A stretch of 64,000 nucleotides of DNA from Anaerolineales bacterium (GCA_020634895.1 JACKAV010000003.1:124001-188000), one strand, 5' to 3'; positions 49,112-58,114 are shown, counted from the stretch's first letter. Numbers and translations are program-made. The notes: generated by a model not told the origin, from the letters alone.

Positions 49112-50392
49112 TTATTCGCCCATGCCGGGGGAAGCGACTTCGAGGATGTCCACGATTTCGTTCTTGCCCCAGTCGTCCTTGGTGGCAGCGTTCACCTTGA
49201 GGATGAAGTACTGAGCGGTCGGGAGATCGCCGATGTCGTCGAAGGCGATGGAACCGGTCAGACCATCGAGGGTGACCTGGCGGACAGCTTCGGCAACCTG
49301 CTGGCGGGTGGGCATGCCACCGGCGGCTTCAGCAGCAGCCTGGATCGCGAGCAAGCAGACGTGCATGGAGTCGTATGCCTGAGCGGCGAACGGCTCGGGG
49401 GGAGCACCGAACTTGGCTTCGAAATCAGAAGCGAACTGGGCAGCAGCGGGGTAGGCGCTGGCAGGACCAGCAACGGTGGTGTAGTACATGCCGCCACCGG
49501 TGGTGAGAGCGTCACCAGCGATGTCAGCGAGGTCGGAGGCATCCATACCATCGGTGCCCATGAAGGTGCCTTCGAAGCCGGCATCGCGAGCCTGCTTGAA
49601 GAACACACCAGCCTGGTTGTAGATACCAGCGAAGAACACAACATCGGGCTGAGCCGCGACCAACGGGGTCACGATCGCGTCGAAGTTGGCGGTTTCTTCG
49701 GTACCTTCGAAGGCAACAACGGTCAAACCATCAGCTTCGGCAGCGCCGCGGAAGAATTCAGCAACGCCCTGACCATAAGCGGTCTTGTCATGGATGATGT
49801 AGACGGACTTGGCGCCGAGGGTATTGAAAGCGAACGATTCAGCGGCAGGAGCCTGGACATCATCACGACCCACAACACGGTTGACTTCGGCGTAACCACG
49901 GGTGGTCACAACGGGGTTGGTGTTGGCGGGGGAGACGAAGGCGAGGTTGGCGGTGTGATATTCCTCAGAGGAGGGGATCATAACGCCGGAGTTCAAGTGA
50001 CCGACACCGCAGAGGATATCGGGATCAGCAACGATGTTCTTGGCGTTAGCAACACCGACGTCAGGGGTTGCCTGATCATCGTACGGGGCGAGCTGGACAT
50101 CATAGCCCATACCGCGGAGATCGCCGCCGAGCTGTTCGAGAGCCAGTTCAGCACCGTTCTTGATGGCAACGCCCAAAAGGGACTGACCACCAGAGAGGGG
50201 GCTCTGGGTAGCGATCTTAATGGTTCCCATGGATTCGCCGCCGCTGCTTGCGGGGGCTTCGGTCATGGCGGGGGCTTCGGTTGCAGCAGGGGCTTCGGCA
50301 GGTGCCTCAGTTGCAGCAGGGGCACCACAGGCGGCGAGTGCCATGCTGGCAACAACCAGCAATGACAGTAAAGCGAAAAGACGCTTATTCAT
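49112..50392 (-). CDS. livK: Branched-chain amino-acid ABC transporter substrate-binding lipoprotein LivK
   Basis: 426 residues from ATG 50392, with GGAGG eight bases upstream. The lipobox MALAAC places the lipid on Cys22, followed by an Ala/Glu/Pro linker (AAATEAPAEAPAAT...). The Leu/Ile/Val-binding fold starts GTIKIATQSPLSGGQ. FVSPANTNPVVTTRGY carries the ligand-binding Ser/Thr, and VYIIHDKTAYGQGVAEFF is typical. Ligand specificity could be other amides or amino acids. It is first in the livKHMGF operon and has a long leader. Confidence 0.94.
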   Translation of the reverse strand: MNKRLFALLSLLVVASMALAACGAPAATEAPAEAPAATEAPAMTEAPASSGGESMGTIKIATQSPLSGGQSLLGVAIKNGAELALEQLGGDLRGMGYDVQLAPYDDQATPDVGVANAKNIVADPDILCGVGHLNSGVMIPSSEEYHTANLAFVSPANTNPVVTTRGYAEVNRVVGRDDVQAPAAESFAFNTLGAKSVYIIHDKTAYGQGVAEFFRGAAEADGLTVVAFEGTEETANFDAIVTPLVAAQPDVVFFAGIYNQAGVFFKQARDAGFEGTFMGTDGMDASDLADIAGDALTTGGGMYYTTVAGPASAYPAAAQFASDFEAKFGAPPEPFAAQAYDSMHVCLLAIQAAAEAAGGMPTRQQVAEAVRQVTLDGLTGSIAFDDIGDLPTAQYFILKVNAATKDDWGKNEIVDILEVASPGMGE

Positions 50393-50417
50393 TATCTTAC
50401 TCCTCCAAAATTTTTCA

Positions 50418-50441
50418 AAAAAATGTTCCCGCATTTGCGGG
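50418..50441 (-). terminator. Terminator-like hairpin ahead of livK (possible attenuator)
   Basis: CCCGC / GCGGG with loop AAAT, then AACA and a run of seven Ts on the minus strand, about 30 bp before the livK ATG. Confidence 0.5.
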
Positions 50442-50491
50442 TGGCTACAAAACTTGGCAGACTGCGCGTGCTGAGTCGGCACCACCTCCTT

Positions 50492-50536
50492 TCAAAAAAT
50501 GTTTATATACAAAGAAAGCCTAAAAACCCTGTGCAT
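50492..50536 (-). CDS. Possible 14-residue leader peptide of livK
   Basis: ATG 50536 opens a 14-codon frame rich in Val, Leu and Ile (5 of 14), ending at TGA 50494-50492 where it overlaps an AAAGGAGG. It has no ribosome-binding site of its own. The residue content fits a branched-chain-amino-acid leader upstream of a liv operon, but with such a short ORF chance is a real alternative. Confidence 0.25.
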   Translation of the reverse strand: MHRVFRLSLYINIF

Positions 50537-50615
50537 GGGATTTTTATGGCTTGTCTGATAAAAACCGGCTCGACGGTCAACTGATAAATACCGATACCGC
50601 AATTTTGAATGCCCA

Positions 50616-50644
50616 ATAATACGTCGAAACTAATGGTAGGTCAA
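50616..50644 (-). promoter_or_regulatory. Sigma-70-type promoter of the liv operon
   Basis: TTGACC (50639-50644), a 17 bp spacer and TATTAT (50616-50621). Confidence 0.65.
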
Positions 50645-50697
50645 GCGTTTGTGTCTATACGTTTGGAAAAAAATTGAAGTTCGCCTATCCGAACCGG

Positions 50698-51189
50698 CTA
50701 TTTGCCCTCTGCTGGTTTATAGAGCAGCTGTTCCCGAATACGCAAGTCTGTGTTGCGTATCTTCATGGCGAGATCAGCGGCGAGATTGTACATCAATCGA
50801 TACCCAAGCTGCGGGTAAGTCTCACAAAGCATCACGATCTTATCGCGTGGAATCACAAGCAGGCGTGTATCCTTTTGCACTGCACGCGCCGAAGCGGACC
50901 TCAACCCTTCATCCACCAGCGCCACCTCGCCGAAGGACTGACCTCTTCGTAAACGCGCAACAACCGTCTCGCTCTTTCCAAGCGTACCAGTCGTACCGCG
51001 GTTGATAAGAATATCCACTTCGCCCTGTACGATCACATAAAGTTCCTTGCTGCTGCTGTTCTCCTGAAAGATCATCTGGTTAATATCGAACCCAACCTCC
51101 TGGCACAAATTCGCAACCAACTCCAATTGAGTGGGCGTGAACTGATAGAAAATATCGCTTTGTTTCAGGAAGTTGACGAGATTACTCAT
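50698..51189 (-). CDS. Cyclic-nucleotide-binding-domain protein
   Basis: 163 residues from ATG 51189 (AAAGGTG upstream). A single cNMP-binding beta-barrel: VGFDINQMIFQENSSSKELYVIVQGEVDI, then the phosphate cassette LRRGQSFGEVALVDEGLRSASARA, which keeps the FGE and R-S-A-S-A positions needed for cAMP/cGMP binding. A helix follows but there is no HTH, so it is not a Crp-type transcription factor. It may act as a sensor or effector on another protein. It sits next to the liv leader, divergent in function. Confidence 0.8.
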   Translation of the reverse strand: MSNLVNFLKQSDIFYQFTPTQLELVANLCQEVGFDINQMIFQENSSSKELYVIVQGEVDILINRGTTGTLGKSETVVARLRRGQSFGEVALVDEGLRSASARAVQKDTRLLVIPRDKIVMLCETYPQLGYRLMYNLAADLAMKIRNTDLRIREQLLYKPAEGK

Positions 51190-51248
51190 GGCAAAAATCA
51201 CCTTTCAAAAAGTCTAACATAGTCATGGATGAAGTGCAACGCCTCATT

Positions 51249-52637
51249 CTACGGGTATGCCTGATTCAACCAATCAAGCGGATTCACCTCGACGCCGTTG
51301 ACCCACATCTCAAAATGCAGGTGTGGACCCGTAACGTGACCCGTCGCACCGATCTTGCCGATTGTCTGCCCGGCTTGGACATCCTGCCCAACGGTCACAT
51401 ACACTTCCTCTTGATGAGCATAAATGGTGTACACGCCCCAGCCGTTGTCGATGACGGTGGCGTTGCCCCGCAGTTCGGTCAAACCGACAAAGATCACTCT
51501 GCCAGATGCGGCTGCGTATATATCATAAGGATGTTCCTGCGAACATATCCCATAATCGACCCCGCTGTGGAAGTACGTTCCTTCCTCGTTATTGAAATAG
51601 TAATATCGCGGAGTTCCGAACCATTCGGTAATGCAATAGGGCTGCCCAACCGGCAGGATGAAATTACCGTCCCAGTATTTTGTGGGTGTGGCAGTTGCCG
51701 TGAGAGACTCGAGTTGTTCGTCTTCTGATGTAAGGTAAGACGGGTCGATGGGAGGCACAAGCTGTTCGTCTATGCGTTGATCGCCTTGGACCACCAAAAT
51801 CATTTGCTCGAAAGATTTCGAACTTCCATCTGCCAGTGTGGCATCGAGCCGCAGGGGGTAGACACCCGGGTCCAAAGTGACAAGGACACCCTGCAAAGCG
51901 ACCATGCTGCCATCATCCATCGGGAAAAAGTTCAATGGATGATCGACCAACATTCCACTTAGTGTTGCACCGTCAACGGGCTTGACGATGATCTCAGCCG
52001 TCCCGCCCTGCTTGATGGGCAGGTCGCGTATTTCTGCGCTTTGGAATGCGGAGGGTAATCCATTCCCGTCTCCAGCCTGACTTTCGCCGGTCATAAAAAG
52101 CGTATCGTTTGGCAGCACATCCCATGAACCTTGCAAATTATTGATCGCCGCAAGCGACCAGACATCAGTGTTGTTTGCCACTGCCAACTCAAGCGCGGAT
52201 TCACCGGCAGCAGGGGAGATGCGCTTGCCGTACTGGATTTGATCCTGAATGGGAATAATCATATTTGCGCCCACATAGAATTCGCTCGGGCTGACGAGGT
52301 GATTGATCTTCCGGAAAAGCGGGTCTGGGACCTGAGTTTGGCGCATCAACCCCCGATAGGAATCGCCGAAGTTGATGAAGGTGGTATCGAGAATGCCCGT
52401 AACCCCTTCCAGCCCGGGAATTATCAATTGTTGACCCACAGCCAGTTGATTGGGATCTGTGATGCCATTGACAGCCAACAAGTCATCGATGCTGACGCTG
52501 AAACGGGCGGCAATGGAATATAAACTATCACCTGCCTGAACGATGTAGATGGGTCCCGTGCTTTCTTGTGCGTGTGCAGGTTTGAGGGGAAGAATAATTG
52601 TGAGGAGAAGAAGCGCGATAAAGGCGCGTTTACGCAT
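51249..52637 (-). CDS. LysM - M23 peptidase (cell-wall endopeptidase)
   Basis: 462 residues from ATG 52637, which overlaps the DUF192 gene end by eight bases. Signal peptide (FIALLLLTIILPLKPAHA). LysM repeat ~37-80 (YIVQAGDSLYSIAARFSVSIDDLLAVN), a second diverged LysM-like part (LVSPSEFYVGANMIIP), a long central region, then an M23 domain: TYFHSGVDYG (zinc His and Asp), ASGRVIFVG, VYTIYAHQEEV, GPHLHFEMW (H-x-H). The catalytic residues are complete, so it should cut peptidoglycan cross-bridges outside the cell. Confidence 0.9.
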   Translation of the reverse strand: MRKRAFIALLLLTIILPLKPAHAQESTGPIYIVQAGDSLYSIAARFSVSIDDLLAVNGITDPNQLAVGQQLIIPGLEGVTGILDTTFINFGDSYRGLMRQTQVPDPLFRKINHLVSPSEFYVGANMIIPIQDQIQYGKRISPAAGESALELAVANNTDVWSLAAINNLQGSWDVLPNDTLFMTGESQAGDGNGLPSAFQSAEIRDLPIKQGGTAEIIVKPVDGATLSGMLVDHPLNFFPMDDGSMVALQGVLVTLDPGVYPLRLDATLADGSSKSFEQMILVVQGDQRIDEQLVPPIDPSYLTSEDEQLESLTATATPTKYWDGNFILPVGQPYCITEWFGTPRYYYFNNEEGTYFHSGVDYGICSQEHPYDIYAAASGRVIFVGLTELRGNATVIDNGWGVYTIYAHQEEVYVTVGQDVQAGQTIGKIGATGHVTGPHLHFEMWVNGVEVNPLDWLNQAYP

Positions 52638-53001
52638 TTTTGAATTCAACTTTGTCACCGATTTCATAATCCGCCCAACGATCTGGGTGTATTTCCAATG
52701 TGTATCTTGCATCTGCCTTGGGGAAGTAGGCAGGTTTCCATGACTTGGCGATCACCTTGTCCACCACTGTCATTTCAGAGTTGATCCAAAAGACAGCAAG
52801 GTCAAATGGGACGAAGAACATGTGGATGGAAGTGTCGAGGCGTGAATCCCGCTTTTCGACGAGGAGCAGTCCTTCGTCAAGAGCGAGGCGCTGGCGGAAC
52901 ATCAATCCGCGCAAACGGCACAGGAATGAGTCGCAGTATCCTACAAGCGCGGGACGTTCGAGCGTCCGGCTGAGATTGGTGATGTGAATTGTTTGTGGCA
53001 T
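52630..53001 (-). CDS. DUF192 family protein
   Basis: 123 residues. The DUF192 core is recognisable: RPALVGYCDSFLCRLRGLMFRQRL, LDTSIHMFFVPFDLAVFWIN, VTVVDKVIAKSWKPAYF and LEIHPDRWADYEIGDKVEF. Family members are usually secreted and have no known activity; this one lacks a clear signal peptide. TATAAA lies five bases before the ATG and overlaps the T-run of the preceding terminator. Confidence 0.85.
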   Translation of the reverse strand: MPQTIHITNLSRTLERPALVGYCDSFLCRLRGLMFRQRLALDEGLLLVEKRDSRLDTSIHMFFVPFDLAVFWINSEMTVVDKVIAKSWKPAYFPKADARYTLEIHPDRWADYEIGDKVEFKNA

Positions 53002-53006
53002 GTGTT

Positions 53007-53012
53007 TTTATA
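53007..53012 (-). promoter_or_regulatory. -10 box of the DUF192 gene (leaderless promoter)
   Basis: TATAAA, five bases before ATG 53001, overlapping the end of the upstream terminator. Confidence 0.4.
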
Positions 53013-53016
53013 AAAA

Positions 53017-53036
53017 GAGGCGGCGATTTCGCCGCC
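53017..53036 (-). terminator. Terminator of the response-regulator gene
   Basis: GGCGGCG / CGCCGCC stem, small loop, followed by TCTTTTT on the minus strand. Confidence 0.8.
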
Positions 53037-53055
53037 CGATGTAAAGGAATTGGGA

Positions 53056-53442
53056 TTATTTCTGGCTGAAAACCTTTTCCACACTATCCATCAATTCCTG
53101 CGGGCTGAAGGGTTTGGCGATGTAATCATCCACTTTTGCGATGTGCAAGCCAAGGACCTTGTCTATGTTTTGCGCTTTGGCAGTGACCACGATGACCGGA
53201 ATATCGCGCAAAGAGGCATCGGCTTTCATTTGTTGGTATACTTCCCAGCCATCCATGTCCGGCATCATGAGATCGAGCAGTATAAGGTCTGGGTGTAATT
53301 CGCGAATAAGGCGGATGCCTTCCACGCCCCCCGCAGCGCCCTGTACGTTGAACCCTTTTCGAGCGAGTATCAACCGGATCAGGTCGATCATTTCGGGTTC
53401 GTCTTCAATGCATAGGATGTTCTTTGCCGTATTTTCATCCAT
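53056..53442 (-). CDS. Single-domain response regulator (CheY-like)
   Basis: 128 residues from ATG 53442. The receiver domain is complete: acidic pair in LCIEDEPE, phospho-acceptor Asp in LILLDLMMPDMDG, Thr/Ser in VIVVTAKAQ and Lys in DYIAKPF. There is no output domain, so it would act by protein-protein contact, as CheY or Spo0F do. No histidine kinase is in the window. Confidence 0.9.
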   Translation of the reverse strand: MDENTAKNILCIEDEPEMIDLIRLILARKGFNVQGAAGGVEGIRLIRELHPDLILLDLMMPDMDGWEVYQQMKADASLRDIPVIVVTAKAQNIDKVLGLHIAKVDDYIAKPFSPQELMDSVEKVFSQK

Positions 53443-53493
53443 ATTTTTTCTGCCTTCCAATCAAGTGTACCATAAAGACAAAAGCCAAATTCG

Positions 53494-54258
53494 ATGAATA
53501 TTATCACCTGGAACGTAAACGGAATTCGAGCGGCGCTTGGAAAGAATGCGCTGGAGTGGGCATTCGATCAGAAGCCCGATGCCTTGTGTTTGCAGGAAGT
53601 TAAGGCGCGCCCTGAACAATTAAACGAAGAGCAATCGGCTCAGTTAAAGTTGCCGTATATCTGGAATTCTGCCGAACGGGCGGGATATAGCGGTGTAACG
53701 ACTTTTTACAAGAACGAACCGGATGAGGTCGTGCTCGGTTTGGGCGACCCTGAATTCGACGTGGAGGGGCGCGTCATCCAAACCCGTTGGGGAGATTTGC
53801 GTCTCTTCAATATTTATTTCCCGAACGGGCAGCGTGGACATGAACGCGTGGACTATAAACTTCGTTTTTATGCCCGGCTTTTGGAGTTGTGCCAGTCGCT
53901 TCACTCTAAGGGGGAGTTGATCGCCATTACTGGAGATTTCAACACCGCCCATATGCCCATCGACCTGAAGAATCCCAAGGCGAATGAGAAGACTTCCGGT
54001 TTTATGCCTGAGGAACGTGAGTGGGTGCAGAAATTTCTTGATGCGGGCTTTATCGATGCGTATCGTCAGCTTTACCCTGAACGCGTTCAATATACGTGGT
54101 GGACGTATCGTCTCAACGCCCGCGCCCGTGGAATTGGCTGGCGGCTGGATTATTTCCTTGTTTCTGAGGCGCTCATGCCCAAAGTCAAGGATGTGATCGT
54201 CCACGATCAGGTGATGGGGTCTGATCACTGTCCGGTGGAGTTAATAATAGATAGGTGA
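53494..54258 (+). CDS. xth: Exodeoxyribonuclease III / AP endonuclease
   Basis: 254 residues. TWNVNGIRAALGKNALEWAF and LCLQEVKA carry the N-terminal Asn and metal Glu; SGVTTFYKNEP, GDFNTAHMPIDLKNP (Asp/Asn pair) and GSDHCPVELI (Asp-His) complete the active site. It repairs abasic sites and 3' blocks. It is a single gene divergent from the response regulator, without a clear ribosome-binding site. Confidence 0.94.
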   Translation: MNIITWNVNGIRAALGKNALEWAFDQKPDALCLQEVKARPEQLNEEQSAQLKLPYIWNSAERAGYSGVTTFYKNEPDEVVLGLGDPEFDVEGRVIQTRWGDLRLFNIYFPNGQRGHERVDYKLRFYARLLELCQSLHSKGELIAITGDFNTAHMPIDLKNPKANEKTSGFMPEEREWVQKFLDAGFIDAYRQLYPERVQYTWWTYRLNARARGIGWRLDYFLVSEALMPKVKDVIVHDQVMGSDHCPVELIIDR

Positions 54259-54383
54259 GCGGGGTCCGCTCTCAGCGTGGGAAAGTTAAAGGGCTTTGCA
54301 GGCAGGCTTCGGCTGGGTTTTGAGGCGTGTTAGAAAATCATAATAATAAAACCCCAGTTTATCGCGTCTGGGTGAGTGGTTGG

Positions 54384-54389
54384 TATAAT
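54384..54389 (+). promoter_or_regulatory. Extended -10 promoter of ftsH
   Basis: TGG-TATAAT; transcription should begin near 54396. A GGAGG site precedes the GTG start at 54419. Confidence 0.6.
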
Positions 54390-54418
54390 CACCGTGTAAG
54401 TAATATTTGGAGGATTCC

Positions 54419-56278
54419 GTGAATTCCCGTAGTCAATCATTTTTTGTGTACTTTCTGCTGCTCGTAGCCATCGGAGCAATGATCTTCGTTGGTTTGCGGG
54501 ATAATACCGCTGCGAGTGAGCCGCTTACGATCAGTGAAGTGGCGCGCATGATCCAGAATGGGCAGGTGGCACGCGTTGTTATCGAGAGCGATGATACCAT
54601 TCGTGTAGTGAAGACAAATGGGTCTGAGGATACGGCTCTTGAGTCTCGCAAAGAGTCCAACACCTCTCTGGTCGAACAACTCCGCGATTATGGCGTGACC
54701 CCCGAGCAGCTTGCCAATATGAATATTGAGGTAAGCGCGCCTTCGGTTTGGGGCGGTGTTTTGAGCGGTGCTTTGTATTTATTGCCTGTTCTATTTATGG
54801 GTGGTTTGCTTTGGTTCATTTTCCGTCAGGCGCAGGGCAGCAACAACGCCGCCATGTCGTTCGGAAAATCCCGCGCGCGCATGTTCAGCGGTGAACACCC
54901 TACCGTGACCTTTGCTGATGTGGCGGGCGCTGAAGAAGCCAAACAGGAACTGGCAGAAATCGTCGAGTTTTTGAAGGAACCCCAAAAGTTCATTCAACTT
55001 GGCGCGCGCATTCCGAAGGGCGTGTTATTGGTGGGTCCTCCCGGAACCGGTAAAACCCTGCTTTCAAAAGCGGTTTCCGGCGAAGCGGGCGTGCCTTTCT
55101 TCTCCATCTCCGGTTCTGAATTCGTTGAGATGTTTGTGGGTGTGGGCGCCAGCCGCGTGCGTGACCTGTTCGATCAGGCAAAACGCCATTCGCCTTGTAT
55201 CATCTTTGTCGATGAAATCGATGCTGTGGGTCGTCAGCGCGGTGCGGGTCTTGGCGGTTCGCACGATGAACGCGAGCAGACTCTCAACCAGATGCTCGTC
55301 GAAATGGACGGTTTCGATACCGATACCAACGTCATCATCATTGCCGCCACCAACCGTCCCGACATCCTTGACCCGGCTCTGCTGCGCCCCGGTCGCTTTG
55401 ACCGCCGCGTGACGCTCGACCGCCCCGATGTAAAGGGACGCGAAGCCATCCTCAAGGTGCACGTCAAAGGCAAGCCGTTGGAACCCAACGCCGATCTCGC
55501 CTCTGTGGCGCGCGGTACGCCCGGTTTCGCTGGCGCCGACCTTGAGAACCTTGTCAACGAAGCGGCGATTCTTTCCGCCCGCCGCAACAAGAAATCCATC
55601 GGTCAACCCGAATTGGAAGAAGCCATCGAACGCGTTGTGATGGGACCGGAACGCAAGTCCCGCCTCATCTCGGACGAAGAGAAGCGCATCATTGCCTACC
55701 ATGAAGCTGGTCATGCGATAGTTGCCAACGCCATCGCCGAAGCGGACCCCGTCCAAAAAGTGACCATCGTTGGTCGCGGACAGGCTGGCGGCGTGACGTG
55801 GTTCCGCCCGGATGAAGACCGTATTCTTATGTCCCGCAAGAAGATGCTCGCGACTCTCGCGATGGCGCTGGGTGGACGTGCTGCCGAAGAATTGATCTTT
55901 GACGATATCACCTCCGGCGCATCCAACGATATCGAGCAGGTGACCCGCATGGCTCGCGCCATGGTGACCCGTCTCGGCATGAGTTCTGAAATGGGCACGC
56001 TGGCGTATGGTCAAAAAGAGGAACTGATCTTCCTCGGACGTGAGATATCCGAACAGCGCGATTACTCCGAAGCTGTTGCCGAGCAGATCGATCGCGAAGT
56101 CCGCAAGCTGGTTGAGGATGCCTACAAACAGTCCAAGTCGATGGTGAAAAAATACCGCAAGCAGTTGGATGTGGTAGCGCAGAAATTGCTGGAAGTTGAA
56201 TCCATCACCCGCGAAGAGTTCGAACAACTCTTCCCGCCGCCTTTCGGCAAGAAGAGCGGAACTCCGCAATTGGCGTAG
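54419..56278 (+). CDS. ftsH: ATP-dependent zinc metalloprotease FtsH
   Basis: 619 residues from GTG 54419, with TTGGAGG six bases upstream; the frame can be read back to TTG 54407 but that covers the ribosome-binding site. Two membrane helices (~7-25 and ~107-127) flank an outer domain. AAA+ domain: GPPGTGKT, IIFVDEIDAVG, SRH ATNRPDILDPALLRPGRFDR. Zinc HEAGH near residue 420. C-terminal coiled helix. It degrades unfolded membrane proteins and short-lived regulators. Confidence 0.97.
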   Translation: MNSRSQSFFVYFLLLVAIGAMIFVGLRDNTAASEPLTISEVARMIQNGQVARVVIESDDTIRVVKTNGSEDTALESRKESNTSLVEQLRDYGVTPEQLANMNIEVSAPSVWGGVLSGALYLLPVLFMGGLLWFIFRQAQGSNNAAMSFGKSRARMFSGEHPTVTFADVAGAEEAKQELAEIVEFLKEPQKFIQLGARIPKGVLLVGPPGTGKTLLSKAVSGEAGVPFFSISGSEFVEMFVGVGASRVRDLFDQAKRHSPCIIFVDEIDAVGRQRGAGLGGSHDEREQTLNQMLVEMDGFDTDTNVIIIAATNRPDILDPALLRPGRFDRRVTLDRPDVKGREAILKVHVKGKPLEPNADLASVARGTPGFAGADLENLVNEAAILSARRNKKSIGQPELEEAIERVVMGPERKSRLISDEEKRIIAYHEAGHAIVANAIAEADPVQKVTIVGRGQAGGVTWFRPDEDRILMSRKKMLATLAMALGGRAAEELIFDDITSGASNDIEQVTRMARAMVTRLGMSSEMGTLAYGQKEELIFLGREISEQRDYSEAVAEQIDREVRKLVEDAYKQSKSMVKKYRKQLDVVAQKLLEVESITREEFEQLFPPPFGKKSGTPQLA

Positions 56279-56297
56279 TTCGAAACTTGAATATGAA

Positions 56298-56325
56298 AGA
56301 GCCTCTCGAATTCGAGAGGCTCTTC
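56298..56325. terminator. Bidirectional terminator after ftsH
   Basis: AGAGCCTCTCGAA and its exact inverse complement, followed by a T-run on the plus strand; convergent with the acyl-CoA ligase gene. Confidence 0.88.
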
Positions 56326-56342
56326 TTTTTTTGTCCGTCTGA

Positions 56343-58046
56343 TTATGCTTTTGCGCCTTCTTTGTGCTGCCTTACCAGTTCGCGGCGCAGGATCTTGCCG
56401 ACTGTGGTCTTGGGCAGTTCCGTGCGGAACTCGACGTGGCGCGGAACCTTGTAGGGCGCAAGATGTTCCTTGCAGAATGCCTTAAGTTCATCTTCCGTCA
56501 TGCTCTCGCCCGGTTTGAGCACCACCCAGGCTTTGACCGTCTCACCGCTCTTCGGGTCGGGGATGCCGCCCACACCGACTTCCAAAACCTTGGGGTGATC
56601 CATGATGGCTTCTTCCACTTCACGGGGCCACACTTGGAATCCGCCCGGTTTGATAAGTTCCTTCTTGCGGTCGACAATGTAGAAATAACCGTCTTCGTCC
56701 ATGCGGGCGATGTCGCCGGTGTAGAGCCAGGTCTTGCCGTCCTTCAATGTGCGCAGGGAGTTGGCGGTTTCGGTCGGCATATTGTGATAGCCCTTCATCA
56801 CCTGCGGACCATTGATAACGATCTCGCCGATCTCGCCCAGCGGCATTTCCGTCTCGCCGTCGTCGAGGCTGATGATCATCACGTCCACGTCCGCCAGAGG
56901 CATACCGATCGAGCCAGTCTTGTTGACGCCGTTGAGCGGATTGCAGTGAGTGGCTGTTGGCGCTTCGGACATGCCGTAGCCTTCGAATACCTTGCCGCCC
57001 GTCAGACGTTCGAACTCTTCCTTCGTTTCACGCATCAGCGGCGCGGAACCGGAGATACAAGCCTTGATGGAAGACAGGTCGTATTTGCCAGCCTTCACAT
57101 CCGGGTGATTGTTGATTCCGTTATACAGAAGCGGCACGCCGGGGAAGATGGTCGCTTTATATTTTGTGATGTTATCCAAAACATCCTTTAGGTCGCGGGC
57201 GTTGGGAATCATCACCATGCTCGCCCCAGTTGACATGGCAAAGTTCATTCCGGCAACCATGCCATACACATGGAAGAGCGGAATGCCCATCAGCACAACT
57301 TCCTTGCCCTCCTCCAAACCTGTCATCCAAAGTTTGATTTGGAGCGTATTTGCCACCACATTGCGATGCATGGCAACTGCACCCTTGGGCACACCGGTCG
57401 TCCCGCCGGAATATTGGAAGAGAGCCGTATCATCCGGCTGAATATCGACATTCGGCTTGGGAGAGCCTTTATATTTTTTCAGCAGGTCCTGCATCCACAG
57501 ATCGCCGTCAGCGACTGAGTCGAGTTTGTCACCGTCCTTCTTTTCCTTCAAAAGGGTGAATAGCACACGGGTGACGGGCGGTAATGCTTCCTTCAAATTC
57601 GAAACGATGATCTTCTTAAGCTTGGACTTTTCCCGCACTGCCTTGAGCGTATTATAGAAACGCGTCAGGGTGAACATGATCTCGATGCCCGCATCGTTCA
57701 CAGGAGTAAGCACTTCATCAACAGGATAGGTGGGGTTCACAGCGACCACCACACCGCCCGCTTTGAGGATGCCAAAATACGCGATCACAAATTGCGGCAG
57801 GTTCGGCATGAAAATACCGACACGATCCCCTTTCTTGACCCCCATGTCCACCAGCGCCGTTGCCATCGCATCTGAAAGCTCATTCATCTCCCGATACGAA
57901 ATGACCGCACCCTTGAATATCGTACAGGCGCGGTCAGGATATTTGCGCGCGGCATCTTCCAAAAAATGAAACAGCGGCGCTTGGGGGTATTCGATGGTCT
58001 GCGGCACTCCCTTGTCATAATGTGCCAGCCAGGGTTTGTTGCTCAT
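56343..58046 (-). CDS. fadD: Long-chain acyl-CoA ligase (AMP-binding)
   Basis: 567 residues. ANL-superfamily motifs: FQYSGGTTGVPKGAVAMHRN (P-loop), YGMSEAPT, LYTGDIARMDEDGYFYIVDRKKELIKPGGFQVWP, and the C-terminal lysine in PKTTVGKILRRELV. It activates fatty acids to acyl-CoA. No beta-oxidation genes lie nearby. GGAGGAG precedes the ATG. Confidence 0.92.
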   Translation of the reverse strand: MSNKPWLAHYDKGVPQTIEYPQAPLFHFLEDAARKYPDRACTIFKGAVISYREMNELSDAMATALVDMGVKKGDRVGIFMPNLPQFVIAYFGILKAGGVVVAVNPTYPVDEVLTPVNDAGIEIMFTLTRFYNTLKAVREKSKLKKIIVSNLKEALPPVTRVLFTLLKEKKDGDKLDSVADGDLWMQDLLKKYKGSPKPNVDIQPDDTALFQYSGGTTGVPKGAVAMHRNVVANTLQIKLWMTGLEEGKEVVLMGIPLFHVYGMVAGMNFAMSTGASMVMIPNARDLKDVLDNITKYKATIFPGVPLLYNGINNHPDVKAGKYDLSSIKACISGSAPLMRETKEEFERLTGGKVFEGYGMSEAPTATHCNPLNGVNKTGSIGMPLADVDVMIISLDDGETEMPLGEIGEIVINGPQVMKGYHNMPTETANSLRTLKDGKTWLYTGDIARMDEDGYFYIVDRKKELIKPGGFQVWPREVEEAIMDHPKVLEVGVGGIPDPKSGETVKAWVVLKPGESMTEDELKAFCKEHLAPYKVPRHVEFRTELPKTTVGKILRRELVRQHKEGAKA

Positions 58047-58114
58047 ACTTCCTCCTCCGATTGTGAGTTGATATGACTTGGGAATAGTATATACGTGAAA
58101 ATTACAAAAGTCAA

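Larger units (their letters stand above)
50393..50697. other. livK leader and promoter region
   Basis: About 305 bp without a conventional gene. On the minus strand it holds a promoter near 50616-50644, a 14-codon hydrophobic mini-ORF at 50536-50492, a strong AAAGGAGG at its end, and a terminator-like hairpin (CCCGC-aaat-GCGGG then seven Ts) near 50428-50441. The leader would be about 215 nt. Confidence 0.6.

Noticed and set aside
49361..50365. 334-codon plus-strand frame opposite livK
   Set aside because: Gly-rich low-complexity translation that reflects the Ala-rich livK codons; no promoter or ribosome-binding site.
54259..54418. Search for a tRNA or regulatory RNA before ftsH
   Set aside because: No cloverleaf or T-loop sequence was found, only an extended -10 promoter.
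55064..56269. 401-codon minus-strand frame opposite ftsH
   Set aside because: Antisense to highly conserved FtsH motifs, no signal of its own; high-GC codon bias leaves this frame open by chance.
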